Assembly (NCBI GenBank): GCA_963210315.1
Contig: OY723252.1
Location: 2,267,346 to 2,331,345, forward strand
Direction: 5' to 3'
DNA from: Rhynchopus euleeides
Taxonomy: Eukaryota; Euglenozoa; Diplonemea; Diplonemida; Diplonemidae
DNA: 64,000 bases
Positions 48,142 through 56,154 of the stretch are shown piece by piece. A model generated the notes under the pieces. That model searched no databases, was not told where the DNA came from, and saw only the letters and a list, made by a program, of their open reading frames with translations. Position 1 is the first letter of the stretch; every line of letters begins with the position of its first letter. The translations under genes were made by a program, and so were the position numbers.

Positions 48142-49260
48142 GCAGGGGTGTGGTCAGGGGTGTTTCCTGACGCCTCTTTCACCTGCTACCCCCGCCCCCT
48201 CCCCACACACACAGGGAGATCGCTTCGCCTTGTTGTTCTTCCTCTGCCAGCCAGACCACCACCCGACCCCTTTCTGCAACCACATCTGGCCCTTGGCCCC
48301 CTTTCCCCTGTCGTGTGCCGTGTCCCGAATTCTCCGTGTGCTGTGGGTGGCAGATCCACTTAGACTTGTTTACCTTTCCGGAAAACATTGTTGCGTCGCG
48401 CCTCACTTGCCTGGCCGTGCCGAGCATCGTAGTCTGGGTGGAGCCGTTGATGCTGACAGAAGAGAAGTCAAGCTGTGTGATCTGCCAAAACATATTGTTG
48501 GAAACCTCTTCGGGTGCTTCGCGCTCTCAACCCCTCGTGAGAGACATTAATCGGGTGGCTTGTTCGATCTGAAGGTCATGACAAGGTGTTGCATCCCCCA
48601 GTCATACTTTAGGCATCAAATCTAGACGCGCTGCTATTTGACGCCTCAACGTGTGCGGGATGCGCGCTTTGTCTGCACTTTCGGGTGTGGGGGTTACACC
48701 GCCACCACACCGCCCCGCGCTTGTGTTGTGCGCGTTCCAGACTGCTGGGGAGCGTACCCCCTCCCCAAGTGCAAAATATCGTCGCGTGGGATGTACGGGC
48801 TACTCTCTTGTGTTCCCGGCCTGGGGTCTCGCGGTGGTGTGTGTGTCTGTCCCATCTCTGGCATACCTCTGCCACCCCCTTCCCCACACCCGCCACCCCA
48901 CTCCGTGATGGGCAGAACTCAAAGGGGGCCTGTGCTCTGTCAAAGTGTGCCAGGCTGCAGCCGATATTGTTAGGCGGCTTTTCCTCCACTTGAGAGAGAC
49001 GGCCCCCGAAGGCCCGGATAGAAAAAAAATATGCGAGAGTCTCAGAGAGAGAAATAGTGGTGGCGCCCGATTCTTTACTCCTACCCCACTCTTGTTGTGC
49101 CAAGCGGAAAGTGTCACATTGTTACGAACCTCAGAACATTTGGTGGGAGAAATGACAGCGCCTCTACATAAATGCAGGGAAGGGTGGGCTGGGGGGGTGG
49201 GGGAAGGGGTGTGTGGTCTGGCCAACGCGTGCGCCCCCGGTTATTTTACTTCATATCGTT

Positions 49261-49624
49261 TCAGCCACTTTTCGCGTGAACGGGGGACCACCAAGGCAAG
49301 GCAAACTTCGCCGCCACCATGTTGCGCATCGACTCCGCCACCCCGCGCCACTCCTTCCCGGAGAAGGCCAGCGGCTTCTTCATGCTCTTCAACAGCTCCG
49401 AAAAACTCTTCCCCTTGAAAGGCTCGTTGCCAGAGATCAGGGCGTGCAGCACAATCCCCAGCGAGGAGATGTCCAGCTTGCACATCCTGTCCTTCGTCGT
49501 CGACAGAGTCTTCGACAGAACCTCCAGCGGGCAGTAGCTCAGCCCCGCAGGGCGTGCAGGACACCGCCTCGGGTGTCCCTGAGCCTTCGAACCGCTTTGC
49601 CAGTCCGAAGTCGCACAGCTTCAC
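49261..49624 (-). pseudogene. Protein kinase catalytic-domain exon, frameshifted
   Basis: On the minus strand, after an acceptor-like GAGGCCCAG, the sequence encodes KLCDFGLAKRFEGSGTPEA (the DFG region and start of the activation segment). It then needs a one-base frame change near 49540 to continue as CPLEVLSKTLSTTKDRMCK, LDISSLGIVLHALISGNEPF and KSFSELLKSM, which match the end of the activation loop and subdomains IX-X of Ser/Thr kinases. No N-lobe or HRD loop is present nearby. The segment is absent from duplication copy B. It is either a decayed exon or a captured fragment; the apparent frameshift could be a sequencing error. Confidence 0.65.
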
Positions 49625-49882
49625 CTGGGCCTCGCCACCGTGTCACCACCCTCAATCCACCAACCCAATGACCCCCCCCCCCCCCCCCAGCCCTCCTTTT
49701 TTTTGTTCTTTTCAGTCCCTCTTCTCGCATCCCCCCTCCCTGTCCCACCCCTCCCTGAGTCCCGAAATCAGGAAACGGGGGGGTGCGCGTTTGGGAGTGT
49801 GTGTTGCTTGCCTGAGAAGTGGAAATACGCGTACTCGACGTCCTTCCGTCTGTGGCTGCTTTCTGATCTGGACAATAAAAAC

Positions 49883-50147
49883 AAAAGTCACTTCACCATT
49901 CAGCAGCAACCGCTCTTAGCCTGTATTTTGTTTGTTGATGCGTTGACGCTTCTACACACAAACCCTGAAGTGATAATCACACCCTGAGCCTGATGAAGGG
50001 TGGGGTTAGTGTATAGAGCACGTTTGGATGCTTGCTGTGGTGGGTGACTTTCTGCTCACACGAGTGTGCGGAAAAAGTCACTTCACCATTCAGCAGCAAC
50101 CGCTCTTAGCCTGTATTTTGTTTGTTGATGCGTTGACGCTTCTACAC
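49883..50147 (-). repeat. 3' terminal block (Y1-X2-Y2) of YR element 1
   Basis: Y copies at 49883-49957 and 50073-50147; the X copy at 49939-50073 matches 55562-55696. Overlaps at the junctions carry the putative recombination core. Confidence 0.9.
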
Positions 50148-50191
50148 TCAGGACCCTCATCCGGAGGGACGTGACTGTGCCGTGTCGCGGC

Positions 50192-52042
50192 TCAGGCGCG
50201 CTGGCGGTGCGTCGGTATCGAGGCTGGTGTGAGGTGCTTCGGGGAGGTGGCTACCTTCCCTCGTGTGTACTCATCCGCTCTCTGGTGTTGCGTTGACACC
50301 CACTGCGGCTTCAGTCGGATGTTGTGCTGCGTTGCGATGTTGTAGATCCTCTGGAGGATGAGGTTGCCGCGGTAATTCGCACAGTGTCCTCGGCGCATCG
50401 AGAACACGAGTGGTAGGTTGTCGATGTAGCAGGTGCAGCATGTGTCTTTCTCCTCCCGCATCATCCGTAGCCCCTGCCACACTGCGAACGCTTCCTTCAG
50501 GAAAATGTGTGCCCCCACATCCTCGCCTTGAAACACCCCCTGCGCCACCTGCTCGCCCTCCGGCCCCACTGCAATGGCGGCCCATTCTGTAGACGAGGCG
50601 TCCGTCCACAGTTCCATCGTCCGCGGTGGGTCTGCAGGCGTGCACCACGCGTTCTGCTCGACAAAGGCGGCCCGCTTCGCGGTTTCGTGCCGAACGGACC
50701 CTGGTACCTTCGTGGTGGTGTCCCAGGCGCCCCCCTCCGCATGGGCGCGTTTCGCGATTCGCCGCACGAAAGAGAGGACGGACGGCATGTGGCACATCGG
50801 CGCTCGGAGCACGTACGACTGCCACACATACGACCCGAAGACCTTGAACGCCCTCCGCGGCGTGGTGTTGCCGGCGAGGATCTCCTGAAGCTCGACGCGT
50901 CTCAGGACCTTTTCCACCCAGGCCGGGTCCATCCTGATGCGGTGGTGAACGAGGTCGAAGTGGATGCCGAAGACAGAGAAATCGCGCGTGGGGGTGCCGT
51001 GTTGTGCATCGTCGAAGTTCAGCGCTGCCCCCACTCTCGAGCACCTCTCGCGAAACTCAGCGTACCGGGATTCGACTGCTTCCCGTGACTCCCCCAGCAC
51101 GATGAAGTTGTCGATCCACACCACCCCCTGGTCGGGCGGCAAGAGGACCCTCGCGCTGCGGTTCGCTATCGCCGGTGAATGGGACCATCCCATGCACATC
51201 ACCGTCAGGAAAGTCTGTACGAAGTCGTTCCGCTCGCCCCCGAGGCGGACGCTGAAAAAACGCTGCACTTCTGTGTGCACTGGGAACTGGTAGAACCAGC
51301 TCCGAGCGTCCGCCATCACCACCCACTCTGCCGCTGCCACTCGCCGTGTCACGTCGATGATATCTTCGAGTCGCATGTCCGGTGGTCGTGTCATGCGTGA
51401 GTTCAGGGCTCGTGCGTCGATGATGAACCGTTGACCCCCCGATTTCTTCTGTACCGTGAAGGCTGGCATGGTGAGGTATGGGCTCGCATTTGTCTCCCTC
51501 AGCACTTCGAACCCCTTCAGCGCGTCCAGGTGCTGTAGGAGGTGTCGTGACACCTTCTTCCCGAGCTTTCGGAACTCCTCCCGTGCTCCGGGTAGTAGTG
51601 CCTTCTCGAAGGCCTGTGGGTCTGTGATGAGATCTATTACTCCTGTCAGCTCCCCGTCGTGGTCTAGTTTGCGCAGCTCCTTCAGTTTCAGCCGTGAGAT
51701 GCAGATAGGCGCGATGTAGTCCTCGTCCGGTTGGGGGGTCCCTCTCTTGTGGGCTGGTCGCAGTATCGTCTCCCCCGTGCAGACGCCCATGTCTTCGCCG
51801 TATAGGTCCTCCAGGCCTGGGCCGTATGACTCTGCGCTGTCCGTGTCGGTGTCTGTGTCGCTCGTGATGTCGTCGTCCACTGGGCCCTTCCATCCGGTCT
51901 CGCTGCTGTGGTCAGTGTATTCATCCCCGCTGTCGTACTGGCGGCGTGTGGCGAAGATTCGATAGTGGCTGGGGAAATGCGTGGCCGTGAGAGGGTCTGT
52001 CCGCCTCGCCCCCGCCGTTCCGGCGTTGTCGTGTCTCCTTCT
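50192..52042 (-). CDS. Reverse transcriptase / RNase H of YR element 1
   Basis: Frame ends at TGA 50192; upstream it stays open through the recombinase ORF in the -1 frame. Product: acidic N-terminal region (SGDEYTD, GPGLEDLYGED), conserved linker (APICISRLKLKEL), RT motifs PAFTVQKKSGGQRFIIDAR, MADARSWFYQF, MCMGWSHSPAIA and WIDNFIVLG, then RNase H motifs ELWTDASS, FLKEAFAVWQGL, YIDNLPLVFSM and ADEYTRG. The usual YxDD box reads IDN (codons 51107-51112), as in the diverged family 2 copy. The first ATG in frame is at 51791, but homology with family 2 begins upstream of it, which suggests expression as a frameshifted extension of the recombinase. It copies element RNA and removes the RNA strand. 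Confidence 0.88.
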   Translation of the reverse strand, partial: RRRHDNAGTAGARRTDPLTATHFPSHYRIFATRRQYDSGDEYTDHSSETGWKGPVDDDITSDTDTDTDSAESYGPGLEDLYGEDMGVCTGETILRPAHKRGTPQPDEDYIAPICISRLKLKELRKLDHDGELTGVIDLITDPQAFEKALLPGAREEFRKLGKKVSRHLLQHLDALKGFEVLRETNASPYLTMPAFTVQKKSGGQRFIIDARALNSRMTRPPDMRLEDIIDVTRRVAAAEWVVMADARSWFYQFPVHTEVQRFFSVRLGGERNDFVQTFLTVMCMGWSHSPAIANRSARVLLPPDQGVVWIDNFIVLGESREAVESRYAEFRERCSRVGAALNFDDAQHGTPTRDFSVFGIHFDLVHHRIRMDPAWVEKVLRRVELQEILAGNTTPRRAFKVFGSYVWQSYVLRAPMCHMPSVLSFVRRIAKRAHAEGGAWDTTTKVPGSVRHETAKRAAFVEQNAWCTPADPPRTMELWTDASSTEWAAIAVGPEGEQVAQGVFQGEDVGAHIFLKEAFAVWQGLRMMREEKDTCCTCYIDNLPLVFSMRRGHCANYRGNLILQRIYNIATQHNIRLKPQWVSTQHQRADEYTRGKVATSPKHLTPASIPTHRQRA

Positions 52043-53061
52043 CACCAGTCGAGTTTCGCCGACACCCCCGCCGTCTCGCGTGCGTGGGCGTTTTCGGCTG
52101 CTGACACATACCGCATTACTCCGTCCACCGTTGTATGTCTCGACAGGAGTCTGACCTCCTCCAGTGGTGTCCCCTTCTTTGCCAGGCTGGTCAGAGCCCC
52201 CCTTCGCAGTGAGTGTGCTGTGAGATTGCTGTTTGCTCGCTTCAGCGCTCTCACCACATCCCGGTACCCGACGGTCGGCGGGAAGATCTTCTGCTCGCCT
52301 TTCCTCCTTGCCCTGCGTATCCTTCGGCGGAGCACCACTTGCAGGTCCGAGGGAAGGGAGATGCCTGTGAGGTGGCCCACTCTGAATGGGTCGGACTTTG
52401 ACTGGGTCCACCTGACACACACCGGATCCCCCGATCTCCCTGGCGTCACGTCTTCCACGTCCAGGCGAATCGCGTCTGATGCGCGTGCTGCCCCCCCCCA
52501 CATCAGCCCCAGCAGGAGCTTCACTAGCGGCCGCGGCTCCTTCGCCAGCGCCGTCCTGAGGTCGGTGTGTGTTGCCGGCCTCGCCTGCTTTGCTGGTCGT
52601 AGGGCCCCACCCCTCTTCAGGGCCCGCCGGTAGTCGGCGATCAGCTGAGCGCCGTCGAGGGGGTACGCTGCGAATCGTCGGAGTGCCGCTGCAAGGTTGT
52701 TTAGGTACTGTAGCGTCGACGGGGCCGACAGTCCGCCCAGGCGCTGGCGTGTGACCCACAGCACCGCGCACTCGTCGTGGGGGATGTCGCGACTCTCGCC
52801 CTCGAGCCACTCCGCTCGGAAGGCCAGGTATCGGTCGTACACTCTTCTCAACGTCTTCCAGTACGTCGGAGCGAGGGCCTCTGCCACTGTGCTGTTCACC
52901 TTCTCCCTGATGATTTTTCGCTCCGTGGGGGTCACTGGCGCGTCGACCTTCCGGGGGCGCCCTCGTGTGGCCGGTGGTGCTGTGGGCACTGCCTGGTGGT
53001 ATATTCCCTCTTCCCGGTGCAGCTCGTTCGCTGTCTGCTCCCCCGCGCTGGCTTGTCCCAG
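52042..53061 (-). CDS. Tyrosine recombinase of YR element 1
   Basis: Directly follows the gag stop in the same frame and ends at TGA 52042. It is open from 53061; the first ATG lies within the catalytic domain (LLLGLMWGG), so translation must enter from gag or from a non-ATG codon. N-terminal helical region (KIIREKVNSTVAEAL, YWKTLRRVYDRYLAF) corresponds to the DNA-binding domain. Catalytic residues are in order: Arg in GGAARASDAIRL, Lys-containing beta hairpin (WTQSKSDPF), HSLRRGALTSLA (His, Arg), LSRHTTVDGVMRYVS (His, nucleophilic Tyr). The complete set suggests an active enzyme that integrates the circular cDNA. Confidence 0.9.
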   Translation of the reverse strand: MGQASAGEQTANELHREEGIYHQAVPTAPPATRGRPRKVDAPVTPTERKIIREKVNSTVAEALAPTYWKTLRRVYDRYLAFRAEWLEGESRDIPHDECAVLWVTRQRLGGLSAPSTLQYLNNLAAALRRFAAYPLDGAQLIADYRRALKRGGALRPAKQARPATHTDLRTALAKEPRPLVKLLLGLMWGGAARASDAIRLDVEDVTPGRSGDPVCVRWTQSKSDPFRVGHLTGISLPSDLQVVLRRRIRRARRKGEQKIFPPTVGYRDVVRALKRANSNLTAHSLRRGALTSLAKKGTPLEEVRLLSRHTTVDGVMRYVSAAENAHARETAGVSAKLDW

Positions 53062-54120
53062 TCAGTGCTTCCCTTTCCCCTTTCCCCCCTTTCCCCCTTT
53101 TACCCCCTTTCCCGCCTTGCCGGTCTTGCCGCCCTTCACCCCCAGCCCCTGTCGGACCCCCGTGCCTTCCACTGTGAGTGGGCTATACCTCTGGGTGGTG
53201 TATCCCTTCCCCGCGTGAAGCCCTATCGGGGCGCGTGCCTCGCCGATGAGCCTGTAGTGCACCGTGATGTCGTATTTCTGGGGCAGCATGATCTTCGCCT
53301 TTGACACGTAGTTCTTCGCCGGCGGCCCGTCCTCCAGCAGCAGCGTGGCGTTCATCCCCACCACGATCTTGTGCAGCGGGGTGATGAAGTCCGCGGTATC
53401 CCTGTCCTTCATGAGATCGAACAGCTCGTACAGCCGCTCGATCTGCGTCCCCAGGTTGAAGTCCAAGTCGGGGGCGTTTCCCCCTTCGCACAGCTCTGCC
53501 TGGCGGAAGACCCGTGCGATCTCGTTTCGGATCATCTTTCGGCCTGGCCCCGTCTCGAGCGCCGTGCCCCACGTTGATACCACGTGGGCGGAAAAGCCGG
53601 GGGGCAAGTCGCTGTTCGTCTGCTTCATTGCCTCCTGCAGTTCTGCGATCTGTCGCCCCTGCTCCGCGATGAGAGCCGCCTGCTCATCCAGCCTCTTTTC
53701 CAGTGCTGCGTACTTCCGCGCGTCGGTGGCAGGGGGCACAGTTCCTCCCACCACTGGGGCTGGCGGAGCGCCCTCTGCGGTGTCGGTCGTCAGCGTCGTC
53801 TGCGCATCGCTGAGATCCTCCATCTCTAGGGCACCCTCGTGCTGCTGGTCGCTCTGTTGTAGCCACGCGCACACGGGGCATACCCACCCCCAGTCCCCTG
53901 CATACTGCAGCCACTCCCCCACGACGTGGGCCGGGATCCGGCTGCGGAGACACGTGCGGACCGTCGTCTTACCGCAAGCGTGGCACGCGAATGCGGTGGG
54001 GCCCCCGTGTGTCGAGTCACACGAGGGGAACACGCACGCCGCCTGCTGGTCCGCTGGCTCCAGGTCGTCGTATCCTGGCACGCGCAGCTGGTCCCAGTCT
54101 ACGTCGTCGCTGAACGTCAT
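53062..54120 (-). CDS. Gag-like ORF1 of YR element 1
   Basis: 352 residues, ATG 54118-54120 to TGA 53062-53064. The N-terminal third has Cys/His pairs (CVFPSCDSTHGG, CHACGKTTVRTC, CPVCAW), likely one or two zinc-binding units. A predicted coiled coil follows (AALEKRLDEQAALIAEQGRQ), then a conserved-looking region (GRKMIRNEIARVFRQAE, LYELFDLMKDRDT) and a Lys/Gly tail (KGGKTGKAGKGVKGG) suited to RNA binding. Position and composition fit a nucleocapsid protein. The stop context is TGA CTG; the frame continues into the recombinase without another stop. Confidence 0.75.
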   Translation of the reverse strand: MTFSDDVDWDQLRVPGYDDLEPADQQAACVFPSCDSTHGGPTAFACHACGKTTVRTCLRSRIPAHVVGEWLQYAGDWGWVCPVCAWLQQSDQQHEGALEMEDLSDAQTTLTTDTAEGAPPAPVVGGTVPPATDARKYAALEKRLDEQAALIAEQGRQIAELQEAMKQTNSDLPPGFSAHVVSTWGTALETGPGRKMIRNEIARVFRQAELCEGGNAPDLDFNLGTQIERLYELFDLMKDRDTADFITPLHKIVVGMNATLLLEDGPPAKNYVSKAKIMLPQKYDITVHYRLIGEARAPIGLHAGKGYTTQRYSPLTVEGTGVRQGLGVKGGKTGKAGKGVKGGKGGKGKGKH

Positions 54121-54131
54121 GATGCGCGAAG

Positions 54132-55235
54132 GTGTGTACTTTAGTGATGCTCTGCTGGAGACTCCTCGCTGCCCCTCACGTTGCGCTCCCCCTCTTCTTA
54201 AGTGATGTTCTGCTGGCGACCCTCGCTGGCTCGCACACTGCGCTCCCTCTCTTCTTAAGTGATGCTCTGCTGGCGACCCTCGCTGACACGCGCACTGCGC
54301 TCCCTCTTTTCTTAAGTGATGCTCTGCTGGCGACCCTCGCTGACACGCGCACTGCGCTCCCTCTCTTCTTAAGTGATGCTCTGCTGGCGACCCTCGCTGA
54401 CACGCGCACTGCGCTCCCTCTCTTCTTAAGTGATGCTCTGCTGGCTACCCTCGCTGACACGCGCCCTGCGCTCCCTCTCTTCTTAAGTGATGCTCTGCTG
54501 GCGACCCTCGCTGACACGCGCACTGCGCTCCCTCTTTTCTTAAGTGATGCTCTGCTGGCGACCCTCGCTGACACGCGCACTGCGCTCCCTCTCTTCTTAA
54601 GTGATGCTCTGCTGGCTACCCTCGCTGACACGCGCCCTGCGGTCCCTCTCTTCTTAAGTGATGCTCTGCTGGCGACCCTCGCTGACACGCGCACTGCGCT
54701 CCCTCTTTTCTTAAGTGATGCTCTGCTGGCGACCCTCGCTGACACGCGCACTGCGCTCCCTCTCTTCTTAAGTGATGCTCTGCTGGCTACCCTCGCTGAC
54801 ACGCGCACTGCGCTCCCTCTCTTCTTAAGTGATGCTCTGCTGGCTACCCTCGCTGACACGCGCCCTGCGGTCCCTCTCTTCTTAAGTGATGCTCTGCTGG
54901 CGACCCTCGCTGACACGCGCACTGCGCTCCCTCTCTTCTTAAGTGATGCTCTGCTGGCGACCCTCGCTGACACGCGCACTGCGCTCCCTCTCTTCTTAAG
55001 TGATGCTCTGCTGGCGACCCTCGCTGACACGCGCACTGCGCTCCCTCTCTTCTTAAGTGATGCTCTGCTGGCTACCCTCGCTGACACGCGCCCTGCGCTC
55101 CCTCTCTTCTTAAGTGATGCTCTGCTGGCGACCCTCGCTGACACGCGCACTGCGCTCCCTCTCTTCTTAAGTGATGCTCTGCTGGAGACCCTCGCTGCCC
55201 CGCACTCTGCGCTCCCCCCCCGTGTGGCCCCGTAA
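54132..55235. repeat. 57-bp tandem array, 18 units plus a degenerate flank
   Basis: Units of 57 bp carry TTCTTAAGTGATGCTCTGCT and GCTGACACGCGCACTGCGC. Because 57 is a multiple of three, both strands stay open throughout (a 19-residue repeat on each), but neither reading looks like a protein. Terminal units at both ends are diverged and resemble each other (GCTGGAGAC...CTCGCTGCCCC). A variant unit (CGCCCTGCG) occurs at units 5, 8, 12 and 16, hinting at four-unit blocks. The array sits between the 5' terminal repeat and gag and is probably promoter or leader sequence. Confidence 0.93.
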
Positions 55236-55561
55236 GTGATGCTCTGCTGGGCCCGACGATCGGAGTGTCCACACAGTGGTCCCTCTGTGGTATCCCCCCC
55301 TTTCGGCCCTTTTTCGCCCTGTTCCCCGGGTATCCCGCGTGTATCCCCTAGTATCCCCCTCCCCTGTTTTGACCCCTTGGGGTTTGCCCTCCGGAGGTCT
55401 TCCGGTTATCCCCTGTTGTTCCCCTGTACCCCTGCTGTTGCCCTGTTCCCCTGTTCCCCTGTGCCCCTTTCCCCCCCCCGGGTGGTTATGTGTGTCCCTT
55501 TATCCCTGGTGGTGACCCCTGTCCGTCGTTCTGCGTCCCGCGTTGTCGATGGTGATGTTGT
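55236..55561 (-). other. Leader of YR element 1 between the array and X1
   Basis: Rich in CCCCTG / TATCCCC words on the plus strand (GTATCCCCTAGTATCCCCCT); no ORF of interest. Confidence 0.5.
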
Positions 55562-55696
55562 TGCGTTGACGCTTCTACACACAAACCCTGAAGTGATAAT
55601 CACACCCTGAGCCTGATGAAGGGTGGGGTTAGTGTATAGAGCACGTTTGGATGCTTGCTGTGGTGGGTGACTTTCTGCTCACACGAGTGTGCGGAA

Positions 55697-56154
55697 TAAA
55701 AGAACGAAGAGAGAATGTTTTGTTGACCGCTTCCACCCCAGGGGGGGGGGGGTGGAGGGGGGAGGGAGCCCCGCGTTTTTGTTTGCCGCTCTCTTTGAGC
55801 GAGAGAGAAGGATTGCCCCCTCGTCACCCCCACCACCCACCACCCCCACCACTCCCCCGATAGTTCTGCCAGCGGGTAGAGGGGGTGGGGTGGGGGGAGG
55901 GAGGGAGGGGGGGGGGGGGCTTGTTTGTTTGCCGCTCTCTTTGAGCGAGAGGGAAGGATTACCCCCCTCGTCACCGCCACCACCACCACATGCCCTCTCC
56001 CTTGCCCCCCTTCCCTTCCCCTCCGTTCCTTTCTCTGCCCCCTCCCCTCCCCTTTCCGAACTGTCATGGAGTGCAGACCTGTTACTGACGGATTCATCAG
56101 CGATGATGGAATATTTGATTGTAGCATCATATTGCCGAAACGGAACTTCGTGGA
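55697..56154. other. Purine/pyrimidine-rich spacer
   Basis: No gene. Two similar stretches (TTTGCCGCTCTCTTTGAGCG near 55782 and 55927), each followed by CCACC repeats. The block CGATAGTTCTGCCAGCGGGT (55858) recurs, as CGATGGTTCTGCC, at 63951. Confidence 0.5.

Larger units (their letters stand above)
46523..49822. repeat. Segmental duplication, copy A
   Basis: Nearly identical to 56155-57766 plus 62656-63648. Differences: copy A has an extra 376 bp (46581-46956) and the kinase fragment (~49310-49632); copy B holds YR element 2 at the position of 48485-48495 in copy A. Confidence 0.9.
49883..55696 (-). mobile_element. YR retroelement 1: VIPER/Ngaro-like with split direct repeats
   Basis: In coding direction the order is X1 (55696-55562), tandem array, gag, tyrosine recombinase, RT/RNase H, Y1 (50147-50073), X2 (50073-49939), Y2 (49957-49883). 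The two X copies are 135 bp and the two Y copies 75 bp, each pair identical by eye. X and Y overlap by 19 bp, which places the core TGCGTTGACGCTTCTACAC in all three terminal positions. This X1-ORFs-Y1-X2-Y2 plan is the split direct repeat layout of Ngaro/VIPER-type tyrosine recombinase retrotransposons, which integrate as circles without target duplication. All three proteins look intact. Confidence 0.88.

Noticed and set aside
54199..55190. CRISPR-like array
   Set aside because: Units are contiguous with no unique spacers, and the context is a eukaryotic retroelement.
54132..55235. Repeat proteins on both strands of the 57-bp array
   Set aside because: Openness follows from a stop-free unit whose length is divisible by three; composition and position fit a leader array better than a gene.
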